A program made the translations under genes and the position numbers. Below, piece after piece: positions 1 through 9,502 of a DNA stretch of 21,329 nucleotides. A model generated the notes under the pieces. The model saw nothing but the letters and a program-made list of their open reading frames with translations, was not told the origin of the DNA and searched no databases. Source of the DNA: Sphacelaria rigidula (Eukaryota; Phaeophyceae; Sphacelariales); NCBI GenBank assembly GCA_964200075.2, contig CAXNAA020000435.1, forward strand, positions 1 to 21,329, read 5' to 3'. Numbering within the stretch: position 1 is the stretch's first letter; each line of letters starts with the position of its first letter.

Positions 1-71
1 CTAGCCAACGCAATGAGTGGCGTGTTTTACAGCATCATCACCAACCGACGCCTACCCCATCGGGGGTCCGC

Positions 72-113
72 CCCTACAAAGCCGGGACGGAGCACGCCGG
101 GTTCTCGCCGGAC
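72..113 (-). repeat. Short dispersed repeat, probable LINE 3'-end scrap
   Basis: A stretch of about 42 bases (ccctacaaagccgggacgg onward through the gccgggtt-tcgccgg part) recurs almost unchanged at 7107-7148. On the minus strand both copies can be read as the same short peptide, PGVLRPGFVG, which suggests a former coding tail. At 7051-7150 the same block is followed by a G-run/GTGTACTCAT junction like the LINE ends at 1303 and 8630, so I infer a related LINE terminus. The rest of 1-280 is G/C-rich, low-complexity in part (G runs near 125-140), and shows no gene I recognise. Confidence 0.5.
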
Positions 114-280
114 CAGGCTAACGGGTGGGGGGAGGGGGGGGGGCTCGGAATTATCGACGGGGTAGGACGTTATACGGGGGATCTGATGAAGGGATCCCAT
201 GCTGTGGCGAAGACAAAGGAATGGAGGGCCAAGCAGTTCGCACACGCAGACACTGACGGTAAGTCTCGAGCGAAGCATAG

Positions 281-325
<45 letters not shown>
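281..325. repeat. (TGCT)n microsatellite
   Basis: About eleven uninterrupted tandem copies of the tetranucleotide TGCT are seen directly. Short reading frames crossing it give Leu-Ala-Cys repeats and are artefacts of the repeat. The tract probably varies in length between individuals. Confidence 0.95.
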
Positions 326-735
326 TACGAGTCGGCCATGTTATGGAGTGGTTGACTGTAGTAGTTGGCTTGCTCCATCAACTCTCGTGGTGGTATTGTT
401 TCCAACACCGGTTCGTACTCGTATTTCGATCGATCCATTGGATTCATCGATTGATTGTGGTGAAACGTAACTGATCCGAATTGAATCGAGGGGGCGGTCA
501 AGAGACAAAACACTGAGGAGATTCTCAAGGTGACTGTCATCCGAATGCAGCCTCAAGATACCCCGCAGGAGGAACCTCGATTGCGGTTCTGCTCGCGCGG
601 TACTGTACGGTTAAATTTTGCTCTGCGCTGCCCTACAAAACACCACAACACGCTGCACCGTGTAGTAGCGTGCTGAAACGTCTTATGCTTCGATACGATA
701 ATCGCTGCACACGCACGGCCTATCTGTCGATAAGG
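326..735. other. No recognisable feature
   Basis: Unique-looking sequence between the microsatellite and the candidate foldback element. Reading frames are short on both strands, overlap each other and carry no motif I recognise. Confidence 0.5.
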
Positions 736-1010
736 CCCATTATTATCGACACCGTTTTTTTCAGGGAGCGCAGAATTTTTCATATATTTCGGACACTGCG
801 TTCAGACTTCTCCGAGAATGAAGCGGCTTGATTTTTTCTCCGAAGCTTCATCCTTGGAGAAGTCCAAAAGATTCGGACTGCAACGCAGCACTTCGGAGAG
901 TTGCCTCGAGAATACGCCGTGGTGCTCGCAAGCATTCGTGAATCATCGAATACCTCGCCAGTCCCGACAACTACGGAGATCTCCGAAAAAATAGTGTCGA
1001 TAATAATGGG
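736..1010. mobile_element. Candidate foldback/MITE-like element with 17-bp inverted ends
   Basis: The 17 bases at 736-752 (cccattattatcgacac) are the exact reverse complement of 994-1010 (gtgtcgataataatggg). Similarity continues inward through a T-run (cgttttttt against tattttttc), giving inverted ends of roughly 28-30 bp on a 275-bp body. The body encodes nothing recognisable. It contains a 12-bp palindrome, cggagatctccg, at 974-985. I could not find a clear target-site duplication, so a MITE is an inference; a chance or recombination-derived inverted repeat is the alternative. Confidence 0.4.
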
Positions 1011-1302
1011 TCGAACACCAGACTCCACACACACCATTCACGTAGCCGCCACAGGTACTGATCGCAGTGCCCAGCACGATCCACGCGAGGTCAATATGAG
1101 AATGGCCCTACTCTTATGAAATCTACTGCAGCACAGAACTCTTCCCCCTCGTCCTCAACCTTCACACCGTGCATAATTTTATTACCCTTGGACTGCAATA
1201 TCTTGCACGGGTCGAACAGGGCTACGTACGCACAAACGTTGTATCTTATAATATATGTCGTCCGAAAGCATGAGAAAGAAATTTGGTGTGTGCGAGGGAG
1301 GA
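1011..1302. other. No recognisable feature between candidate MITE and LINE end
   Basis: No coding frame, tRNA or repeat was recognised here. The right edge near 1290-1303 is G-rich and marks the 3' end of the minus-strand LINE fragment. Confidence 0.4.
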
Positions 1303-2320
1303 GGGGTGGGGGCGTATTCATTTGTTGCTCGCCTCAGTCGTTTGACCATTGACCACGTATCCCTTTCGAGACGAAGCACCGTTCCTACTCCTAATAGAGA
1401 CACCTTCAACATTCCGGCGCTCATTACGTTTCTTCCATACATTACACTAAAGCCTTTTACATATATTTTCCCCGTCCTGTTTCGCCGTCTCCGCCCACCA
1501 TCTATCTCTTAGTATAACCATCGTTTTCTCCCTACTGTGTAATGCATCAAACGATTTCATCCCACTTTCGTTCACGTCCCGCATTTCCCCCTCTAGCACG
1601 TCCCGTCCCTCCTTATATATAGTTCACATCCTGCAACTAATTGACTCCTGTTTTTTGTTGCTTTGCCACAGAGGCAGTTCTGCCCATCTACTTCCTCGTC
1701 CTCTCGACGACTGGTATATCTCTTTCTTCTTTTTGGCAGGTCCGGGTCCCCGCCCCCCCCCCGAAATCGCAGTTTCAGATTTTCTGCCGCGTCTATTGGG
1801 CCGTGCAAAAAATGTTTTCATCCCTATCCCCTCTCAACCCCCCGTATATCTCCAGGTGTTCTTCCTCGTCTACTTTGCGTCTGAGCGCTGTTTTCCCCCC
1901 ATTTCTATCATGTATCTTACTCTCGTCTTGTACCTCTCGCCTTCACCTGTGCACAGTATTTCGTCTTGGTTTCCCCCTATCTCCTTCCATACTTTCTCGA
2001 TTTCTTCACCCAAACTTATAGCATGCTCCTTCGTACTTTTTTCCATTCAACCTTATCAACTATAGCTGGCAGTCTCTTTCTCTGCATGTTCTTCACGGCT
2101 ATATTGCCATCTCAATTTCCTCATGTCTCTGGATATTTGAGGTGAGTACATTCCCAAATCTGCCCTCAGTGCTGCATTACTCGTCGTTTTCGAGCATCCA
2201 AGTATCTTCTTGGCTACTGCCACCTGTACTGTTTCTAGCTTTTTCACCAACTTCACGTTGCCTTCCCATACTTCTCCTGCATATTCCAGCTTCGGCACGA
2301 TCACGTTTATCAGGATGTGT
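1303..2320 (-). pseudogene. Non-LTR (LINE) ORF2 C-terminal third, 5'-truncated and frameshifted
   Basis: On the minus strand the translation, spread over three frames, runs in the order expected for the region after the reverse transcriptase of a LINE ORF2. First comes VIVPKLEYAGEVWEG ... LRWQY at about 2304-2130. Next is a basic segment with PDLPKRRKRYTS, then CLCGKATKNRSQLVAGCELY at about 1640-1700. Last is the terminal WWAETAKQDG ... NVEGVSIRSRNGA block at 1330-1500. The Cys cluster resembles the C-terminal zinc-like cluster of LINEs, with Gln where His is usual. A TAG interrupts the terminal block near 1460. Sequence above about 2320 is unrelated, which fits ordinary 5' truncation. The 3' end has no poly(A) but a C-rich tail on the minus strand. 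A second copy of the last 260 bp lies at 8630-8886. The LINE identity is firm; clade and host are not resolved. Confidence 0.8.
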
Positions 2321-2607
2321 GTGTGTTGTCGTCCCATCTACTCTGGACGCCGGTGTACACCTTTTGGTATGTGGGCGTACCTGCCGGGGTCACACAGGAG
2401 GAAGGCCAACACGGGAAATTTTGACTTTTTTATTTGTTTGCTTCTCCACCTCCCTCCTGCGGTGCTTGCCTTTATTTTTTATCGCGAGAGGAGTTTAGCA
2501 GTCCCTTTCCCTCGTCGATCGTTAAGTCGAAGTTTTTTTTGTGTACCCACGATATAGTCGCTCTCCATTGTTGGGTATTGTGTGAGAATGAATCCCAGAT
2601 CGCTCCG

Positions 2608-2618
2608 AGATTCGAACC
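2608..2618 (-). promoter_or_regulatory. RNA polymerase III B box
   Basis: The minus-strand sequence GGTTCGAATCT matches the B-box consensus GGTTCGANTCC at all but the last base. Together with the A box it forms a type 2 internal promoter. Confidence 0.65.
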
Positions 2619-2650
2619 CACGACCCAACCGTCAGAAGGTTTCGGGGTTA

Positions 2651-2662
2651 CCGACTGAGCCA
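2651..2662 (-). promoter_or_regulatory. RNA polymerase III A box
   Basis: The minus-strand sequence TGGCTCAGTCGG matches the A-box consensus TRGCNNAGYNGG exactly. It pairs with the B box at 2608-2618, 33 bases further along the minus strand, a normal internal-promoter spacing. Confidence 0.65.
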
Positions 2663-2679
2663 CCGGAGCGACCGGCGTA

Positions 2680-4006
2680 CGCCTCTCTTACTCCTAGTGT
2701 CTAGATGCGAGTCTCTGAGGACCACGTCCATCCTTCAAATCTGTGCCTTACCCTTTTCTATTACTTTCTATCTGTGCAAAAGTGGGCAATAGCCGATGAG
2801 ATGCGCTGGGTGCTGGTCCAATGGTCTTGGCGTGAACCGCGGTCCATAGCGAGGTCTGGGCGTGCATTACAGGCGGTAAAATTAAAAAAAAACTTGTACG
2901 GACAAGCACCCAGATCGACTAAATGTTGGAACATACGGGAAAAGGATACCGTTGTGCGTAGGGGCTAGATAGTCTTGGATTCCCTGCTGACTGTGACGGG
3001 CGACAACATATATCCTCTTTCCTTCACACCATAGACTGCAAAATTACACTGTCGAAAACTCTACTCCGTACAGTATGGAATCTATTGTCCATTGCAATAG
3101 ACAGAGTAGTCGAATTGTGCGCAGGACACTTTTTGGTAGTGTCGTATGTTGCCCAGGGTGTGCTTTACCGTACGGGGTTGCGGGCGAGGGCGATGGTGGA
3201 TACTGCAAACCTGTTGGGATCTTCACCCGCGAGAGCATTCTTGCATGAAGACCGAGTCACACTTGTTTCTAACGCAGGCCCAAGTGGGATTCAAAACGAT
3301 CATTACTTGGCACTGAAGGGGTTGCAACTCTGGATACGAAAAAAATGGTGCCCCTTCTCGGAAGTACGCCAAGCTGGACCCGGTCAATGTGTTTTTTCTA
3401 TCAATACGAGAAGAAAATGGAACCCTTATCCCGAAATGAGTGCAAATGAATCCCCGCTCCTCGCCCTACCCCGTCGGGAGAGAGTGGGGTGAATTGATTG
3501 CTCCGTCAGCCTACAGATGGATTCGTTACGAGGAAGGCAGCGGAAGGTCCGACCCTTCAGCTTAATCTGAACCTGAGCCATGTTCCAAGTGAACGTGACT
3601 TTGATTCAAACGATGGACAGATCTGGTCAAATAACGGATCAAAGTTGAACTAGTGCGATGTAAGGGGGAAGAATAATCCAACAACTGAACCCACCCCAAG
3701 GCCGCCCTGCCGTGTCTCCGGTCGGTGTTCAGCTCGGTTGTTGGGGCCGCCCGGAAGATGCTCTATCTTTCGTGAAGTACCATGTGACGCTGGCAGCTCT
3801 GCTGCTCGCCCCGGTGGGCGTGAGCGCTTCACAAGTTTCCGCATCTTCCGCCAGAGTTGAAAACTTGAGACAGTGCTGGTGATGATCGGCGGTGGGGGTT
3901 CCACTATACATCAGCTAGTTGATGATATGGTGCTGGCAGAAGGCATGAAACGAAAATAATGTTGGAACGTTGTTTCTTCGACTTGCATGCATGAGATGTA
4001 CTTCTT
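2680..4006. other. Unassigned intergenic DNA
   Basis: No gene family is recognised. A 135-residue open frame at 3085-3492 (+) contains no motif, membrane segment or repeat that I can identify; it may be chance. A-runs occur at 2883-2892 and 3341-3345. The tract from 3500 to 4006 likewise shows no coding signal. Confidence 0.4.
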
Positions 4007-4025
4007 CCCCCCCCCCCCCCCCCCC
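4007..4025. repeat. Homopolymer C19 run
   Basis: Nineteen consecutive C residues are seen directly, G19 on the minus strand. The run abuts the left edge of the 4040-7790 minisatellite. It can form G-quadruplexes and is a likely site of length error in sequencing. Confidence 0.9.
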
Positions 4026-4964
4026 AATAGCTTGAGTGGGGGGAAACGTGGGAAGTTCGGGTGGTGATGGTTGGTGGCGGGCGCGGGTTTTTCTGGTTGC
4101 TCTGGGTGGTACAAAAAGTGGCGAACGAAATTCACATTGGAGACGAGGGGATGCGAAATTTCTGTTTGTGAGGAAAACTCAAGTGTCGTGTTTTCTGTTA
4201 CTCTGGGTGGTAGTGTTTGTATCAAACCCATGGTATGAATCGCGGCAGGCGGAACCGTCGTGAGGGGCATGGATGACGGAAGGGCGTAAGGTTTTCTCAT
4301 GAAGAAAGGCCAGTGTGAGAGTTTCGATCGGGCTCGGGAATATGTCCGGTGTATCACTTTTCGTGTACATTGTGATTCGCAGAATTTGCGCGGCAGAGAG
4401 GATGAGGGGGAAAAGAAACTTGCTTGTAGTAGAAGTCGGGCTTGGGCTTTTCTGGTCGCCGTCGGTAATGCACAACGTGAATTCACCATGGTATGCCTTG
4501 CGGCAGGCACGATGTACGGAGGAGGTGCGGGGGGTGGGCGCGGAAGGAATTGCTTGCGGAGGAAGTCGAGCTTCGGGTTTTCACGTCGGCCTGAGTGGTG
4601 CACTCTGTGTTTCCCTACGGTGTGTGATATGGTAAACGGCATTTTAGTGAGTAAGCGATCGGCGAGGAGAGGGGAGCTTGCTGGTGAAGGGATCATGCTT
4701 AAGATTCGTTGTCGGCCTGGATGATGTACTCCCTATATCACCTTTGTATGTTGTGCGTCTTGGCAGACGAGGCTCGCGTGAGACGGAGCGAGGAGTGGAG
4801 AGACCTGCTCGTAGGAAAAATCGAGCTTGGGATTTGCTGTTTATCTGGGGGTTATACACGTGGGAGCGCTGGCTAGGAGGAGAAGAGCTTGCCTGTAGGG
4901 GAAATCATGTTCGGGATTTCGTGGTCGGCAGTATTCAGGGGGGAAAGAGATCCGTGAGGGGAAG

Positions 4965-5512
4965 GGTTTGCTTGTGGAAGAAGTAGCTAAATCGTGTGTT
5001 GTTTGTCTGAATGCTATACTCGTGGAAATGGGTGCGAGGGGGGGGGAAGGGCTTGCTCGTGGAGTTACGCTTGAGATTCGATGCCACGCTGGGTGCTCTA
5101 CGCGACGGAGAGAAAGCGGGGACGGCGGGGGCTTGCTTGGTGATGGAGTCGAGGTTGGGAATTTTTGTCGCGCTGGGTGGTATACCTCGTATGTCACCTG
5201 TAGTATGCGCCGTGGTAACCAGAACTCGGCAGGGAGAGGGGTTGCTTGTAGAAGAATGAGGTAAAACGTTTGTTGTTTGTACGCGTGCTATACACATGGG
5301 TCTGGGAGCAAGAGACGGGAAGGGCTTGCTCGCGAAAGAAGTCACGTTTGAGATTCGGTGCCACGCTGGGTCTTCTACGCGACGGAGAGAGGGCGAGGAC
5401 GGCGGAGGGCTTGCTTGTTCATGGAGTCGAGGTTGGGAATATGTCGCGCTAGGTTATATACAGTACATCGTATGTCACTCATGGCATTCATCGTGGTTGG
5501 CAATATTGAAGC
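4965..5512. repeat. Higher-order repeat, two copies of 274 bp
   Basis: Within the minisatellite, 4965-5238 and 5239-5512 align in parallel over three successive modules. Shared landmarks are TGTTGTTTGT at 4996 and 5270, the GCCACGCTGGGT-TCTACGCGACGGAGAGA block at about 5082 and 5360, and GGAGTCGAGGTTGGGAAT followed by a CGTATGTCAC tail in both. These two copies resemble each other more than neighbouring modules do, so a three-module block was duplicated later than the original array formed. A more diverged version of the last two modules is visible at 6040-6180. Confidence 0.7.
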
Positions 5513-7050
5513 AGGAGAGGAGTCGGTGAGGGGCAGGGGTAGCTTGTGAAGGAATCGAGCTTGGGAATTGTTGTTGACCTGGATGATGTACGCGAGGAAG
5601 TGGGGGTAGAGAAGAGGAAAGGTTTGCATGTAGAATAAAGTCGAGCCTGGGATTTGGTGTCGCCCCAGGTGCTGTACACGCTGGGGTGAGTGAGAGGAAG
5701 GGGAAGAGCTTGCAGGTGGAAGAAGTCGAGCTCGAAATGTGGTGGTGATACCCTGGGCGCTCACGCCAGGAAGTGGGGATAGGAAATTCTGCCACTCTTG
5801 GTAACATGCCTCGTATGTCACGAGTGGGATGCGTTGTGGTGGGCAAGATTTAAGACAGAAAGGCACCCATGAGGGGAAGGGCTTGCCTGTAAAGAATTCG
5901 AGTACAGTGTCTTTTGTTTATCTGGGTACTCTACGCGCGGAATTGGGGGGCGGGGACGAGAGAGAGCTTGCGTGTAGAGGAGCTCGAGCACGCGTGTTTG
6001 GTGTAGCCGCGGGTGCTGAGGGCGTTGGAGGGGAAGGAATTGCTCGTAGAAGTCGTCGCGCTTGAGATGCAGTGCCACCGTGGGCGCAATACGCGAAGAA
6101 AAGGCGGCAGGAACGGCTGGGGGTTTGCTTGTTGATGAGGTCGTGGTTGGGAGTTTCTGTCACCCTGAGTGACGTACCTCATATATTCCCTCTGGGTTGG
6201 TTTGCAGGCGAAATCTGAGCGGGAGAGGAGTCGGTGAGGGGGCAGGGTTGCCGATGGAGAAAGCGAGCTTGGGATTTGGTGTCGCCCTGGGAGGTGTAAG
6301 CGCGGAAGGGAGGCGGATAAGGGGGAGAGGGTGCTTTGGAACAAGTCGACTCTAAGATTTGGTGCCGGTCTGGGTAGTATACTACGTACACATCGCCTGC
6401 GGTGTAACGCGGGATAGGCGGTATGGCTGTGAGAAAGCAGTGCGTGCTTATGAGGGAAATCGAGCACGGTATTTGTCATCGCCCTAGGTTGTGTACGCGC
6501 GGAAGTTGGAGCGGACATGAAGAAGAACTTGCTGACGGAGAAAGTCGAGGATGGGGTTTGTTGTTGCACTGGGAGGTATAGGCCGGGAGTGGTCAATGGG
6601 ACAGAAGGTTATCTTGTAGATGAAGTCGAGGCTGGGGTTTGCGGTCGCCCTGAGTTAGAATATCACCTGCGGTATACCTCGCGGTGGGCGAAGATTGAGT
6701 TAAACAGGGATCGCGGGAGAGGGAGAGGCTTGCTTGTGGAGGAATCGAGCGTTGGATTTGTGGTCGATCTGGGTGGTGCACCCTACATACCACCTACATA
6801 GTATAATGAGCGGGGAAGGGACAGGCTCACTCGTGGAGAATGTCAAGCTTGAAATTCGTGGTCGCCTGGGCACGTGCACGCGTGGGAGTGGGGGCGAGGA
6901 AGGGGCCAACTAGTAAAGATAGTCAAGCTTGGGGTCTGTTGTCACCCTGGGTGATACACGAATGGAAGTGAGCTTGGATTCGAGAGAGGGTTGGCTTGTC
7001 GAGAAGGCCGATCTTGACATTTTTGTCTCCGTGCGCGTCGGATTGGGCCC

Positions 7051-7150
7051 GGGGGGGTGTACTCATGATCATGCATGCCATAGTCATCAGATCATTGACC
7101 TCGCATCCCTACAAAGCCGGGACGGAGCACGCCGGGTTTTCGCCGGGGCA
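7051..7150 (-). mobile_element. LINE 3'-end fragment embedded in minisatellite
   Basis: GGGGGGGTGTACTCATG at 7051 resembles the G-run/CGTACTCAT junction at 8630-8650 and the GTATTCAT junction near 1312. It is followed by CATTGACC-CGCATCCCT like the LINE ends, then by the same 42 bases found at 72-113. Minisatellite modules lie on both sides (about 6985 and 7155). It therefore looks like a short, heavily 5'-truncated LINE insertion, from a family related to but not the same as the copies at 1303 and 8630. Confidence 0.5.
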
Positions 7151-7790
7151 GGACGAGGGCGTGCTTCTCTCTAGAGGAAGTCGAGGTAGTGATTTGCGGT
7201 CACTCTGGATGGTGTGCCTCGTGGTAGGCAAAAGTTGATCGGGAAAGGGATCAGTGAAAGGGGGAGGCTCGCTCGTGGAGAAATCGAGCTATGGATCCGT
7301 CGTCGGCCTGCGTGATATACCCCACGTATCATCCATGTGCGTTGTGCGTTGTGGGAGGTGTACTTTGTGTTGGAGGGGGCGGGGAAAGGGCAGGCTTGTT
7401 TGTGGAAAACGTCGAGACTGATACTAATATTTGTGTTGATCTAGAAGGCGTACGCGTGGAAGTGGGGACGGAAAACGAATAGGGCTTGCTAGAAGAGATA
7501 GTCGAGCGTGCGGGTTGTTTTCTCCCTGACTGATTACGCGTGGGAGGGCGGGAGATCAAGACGGGGCGTGCCTGTTGGAAAATCGAGTTCGGGATTTGTT
7601 GTCGCACTGGTACTGCACGTGAGGTGGTAAAGCGGAGAAGGGAGAGGGCTCGCTGGTAAAGGAAGTGACGCTTGAGATTTATTGTTCCCCCGGGTGCTCA
7701 AAGCGTGGAGTGGAGGCGGGTAAACCGATGGGGCTGCTCGTGGAAAAACTTGAGAGCGCAGTTGGTGTCACCCTGAGGGCTGTATGGGTG

Positions 7791-8629
7791 ATAGCGATAG
7801 GGTAACCACTTAAGTGAGAGGATCGTGCTCGAGAAGCTTCTCCACATAGGATAACACTACGCGAGTGATTCATTGAAGACATTGAGGTCACAGACTCACA
7901 GGGTGCCCACTGCATACTATTTCAAATTTATGACCGTCGCTAGAGTATGGCGTGGGGTACGTGGTGTGTTGCTGCGCACGTGTACCTTCATGAGCGTACT
8001 TGACTCCCTAGGTGGATTATTGATGTCATGTTATAGCCTGTTGGATCTCTGGGGGTAGTTCTCATGGTTGTGGGATATGAGACCGAGAGGTTGTCTTGCC
8101 TTCTCGCCCTTTTTCAAACCGGGTTAGCGTTCTTGTTTCATCCCTTGTTCAGCGAGCACCAGATCATCCAACTATTGAGTCTCCAGACCACTTTTTCCCA
8201 CCTACGGTTTATCACTGAGGCACTTGGCGGTTCCGCTCGAGTTCAGATATATGTCAACACAAGATTGGCTTTCCGCCGCCGAGGGCGTGGCACAATGGCA
8301 CCAAAGGGGGAGGAAGGAGGCAGAGGAAGTCGCCGAAGACTGTTGGGATAAAGATCCTCCATCAATCCAACCTACGCTACAGGTGAGAGACTGAGTGATG
8401 CCGCGATAGCCGCCCCCCCTCCCCCCCCCAAAGTGGCTGATTTGAGGAGGCAATATCCACATACGAGTCAAAATGACAAAGGCTGAGCGCACCGACCAGC
8501 TGGAAACCCGCACGGTTGGGATCGTTTTTGCCGGTGTCGCCCACAGGAGAGGCCCTTCATGCAGTCTGAAACCCGCTTTCATGCGCTGTATAGTCATTTT
8601 CTTCGTCGTGACAATTTTGGGGCTGGTTT
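7791..8629. other. Unassigned intergenic DNA with C-runs
   Basis: No gene or repeat family is recognised. A C-rich run (two C tracts separated by one T) lies at 8413-8429. Short frames at 7873-8058 and 8064-8351 carry no recognisable motif. Confidence 0.4.
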
Positions 8630-8886
8630 GGGGGGGGGGGCGTACTCATTCCTTGCTTGCCTTAGTCGTTTGACCATTGACCATGCATCCTTTCGACACG
8701 GAGCACCGTTCCTACTCCTAATGGAGACACCTTCGACATTCCGGCTCCCATTACGTTTCTTCCATACATTACCCAAAAACCTCTTACATATCTCATCCCC
8801 GTCCTGTTTCGCCGTCTGTGGCCACCATGTATCTCCTAGTATAGCCATCGTTTTCTCCCCACTGTCTAATGCATCAAACGATTTCA
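8630..8886 (-). pseudogene. LINE ORF2 C-terminal fragment, second copy
   Basis: The minus-strand frame reads ALDSGEKTMAILGDTWW, then PQTAKQDGDEICKRF, then NVEGVSIRSRNGAP, ending near a G-run on the plus strand. It is the same block as at 1303-1560 and aligns base for base from GTCGTTTGACCATTGACCA to TAATGCATCAAACGATTTCA, roughly 80-85% alike by eye. This copy keeps its frame where the other has a TAG. It ends abruptly at 8886, exactly where the LTR of the neighbouring retrotransposon begins. The corresponding upstream LINE sequence does not reappear at the far side of that element. Confidence 0.8.
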
Positions 8887-9093
8887 TGTAATGGGGTTAC
8901 GCCGGGTGTATGGTAAACACGCCTTACTAGTAAGGCAGGAGGACCAAACAACAGGCTTGACACACCAGCTAGGAGGTAAAGAACAGTTCTGCGGCGTACA
9001 ATGGTGATGTGCTGTATCCGACGTATCAAATCAGTCTCACGCGTAGGTATGATAGTATCTCTTCTCGAATGCCTACTCCCTTGATCTGCTAAG
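8887..9093 (-). repeat. 3' LTR of the Ty3/gypsy-like element
   Basis: 207 bases aligning without gaps to 20010-20216. I count about 29 mismatches. Shared blocks include ggttacgccgggtgtatgg, aggcttgacacaccagct and atcaaatcagtctcacgc. The outer (minus 3') end is ACA as expected; the inner (U3) end has decayed from TGTAG to a CTTAG-like sequence. Confidence 0.9.
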
Positions 9094-9120
9094 TACTTCT
9101 CAGTGCTCAATCTCTCTCGT
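9094..9120 (-). other. Candidate polypurine tract region
   Basis: Next to the U3 end, the minus strand reads gaacgagagagattgag followed by cactgagaag. The purine-rich stretch is in the right place for the plus-strand primer, but it is interrupted and not flush with the LTR, so it is either decayed or not the true tract. Confidence 0.3.
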
Positions 9121-9218
9121 TCAATCAATCAGTCTCAACGAAGATGCGAGGGTGTCCTTGTCGGGATGAAGCGTTGTGCCCACCACGGGCGAACCCATTG
9201 GCTATCATCCCTCGCTAT

Positions 9219-9238
9219 ATACGAGTTTGTACTCGTAT
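9219..9238. other. Perfect 8-bp hairpin
   Basis: ATACGAGT and ACTCGTAT are exact reverse complements separated by the tetraloop TTGT. It lies in the noncoding stretch of the element between the polyprotein end and the 3' LTR. The function is unknown; RNA processing or termination in the 3' untranslated region is possible. Confidence 0.5.
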
Positions 9239-9502
9239 CTGATCAAATCTGAACAGACCTGCAGTATTAAAATAACCTGAAATGTCATGCACTCTAGCTA
9301 GACCCGACAACGGATCAGAGGCGGCATGACAACAGGTTAATATGACCCTCACACTAACCCACCTAGACAGTACAGCTGCGAGGATCTATCCTCAAAAGCA
9401 GCGAAAATCAAGGTTTTTCTTTGCTCGTAAAGTCATGAGCGGCAGATAAGGCACACCTAAGGAAACACTCCAGTACCCACACTCCCACACCTCATAATAA
9501 GG

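Larger units (their letters stand above)
2585..2676 (-). mobile_element. tRNA-derived SINE head (or tRNA-Gln-like pseudogene)
   Basis: Read on the minus strand, 2670-2601 resembles a 70-nt tRNA. Outer ends CGCTCCG and CGGAGCG pair perfectly over 7 bp. An A box matches TGGCTCAGTCGG, a 7-nt loop TTCTGAC sits between AACC and GGTT (anticodon position CTG), and a B box reads GGTTCGAATCT with a TTCGAAT T-loop. The T and D stems pair poorly, so it is not a good functional tRNA. The downstream minus-strand sequence runs without tRNA features through an A-run near 2530-2540, as a SINE body would. It lies on the same strand as the decayed LINE at 1303-2320. The 3' limit of the SINE cannot be fixed without other copies. 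Confidence 0.6.
4040..7790. repeat. Degenerate G/A-rich minisatellite array, roughly 35 units
   Basis: The plus strand repeats a loose module again and again: GGGCTTGCTTGTGGA, then GAAGTCGAGCTTGGGATTT, then GTCGCCCTGGGTGGT, then TACACGCG-GGAGTGGGG. Anchors can be read at about 4420, 4548, 4675, 4802, 4888, 4965, 5049, 5129, 5239, 5323, 5406, 5540, 5622, 5704, 5880, 5966, 6040, 6122, 6243, 6725 and onward to about 7735. Unit length alternates between about 80-90 bp and about 110-130 bp; the longer type adds a CCTCGTATGTCACC-like segment. Units are very diverged, so the array is old. The unit length is not a multiple of three and every frame is broken, so the open frames seen here (for example 261 residues at 3911-4696, minus) are by-products of base composition rather than genes. 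Confidence 0.8.

Noticed and set aside
186-474. Two overlapping frames rich in Leu-Ala-Cys
   Set aside because: They translate the (TGCT)n microsatellite in two registers and are not a cysteine-rich protein.
1641-2065. Plus-strand frames of 126 and 136 residues
   Set aside because: They are antisense to the decayed LINE; the pyrimidine-rich composition of the antisense strand keeps them open.
2601-2670. Functional tRNA-Gln(CTG)
   Set aside because: Only the outer ends and anticodon stem pair well; T and D stems are poor and there is no clean cloverleaf, so SINE or pseudogene is preferred.
3085-3492. 135-residue plus-strand frame as a host gene
   Set aside because: No motif, no homologous-looking neighbour, no clear splice or start context; it could be chance. 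Mentioned only within the unassigned stretch.
3678-3743. Inverted repeat ccaacaactgaac / gttcagctcggttgttgg
   Set aside because: The second arm is interrupted by five extra bases, and a single imperfect pair of this size is not convincing.
3911-4696. 261-residue open frame on the minus strand
   Set aside because: It covers the start of the minisatellite and the C19 run. The translation is Pro/Ser/Thr/Arg-rich with repeat periodicity and no domain, so it is a composition effect.
4040-7790. CRISPR array
   Set aside because: Modules vary in length and sequence, there are no constant direct repeats with unique spacers, and the surroundings are eukaryotic transposons.
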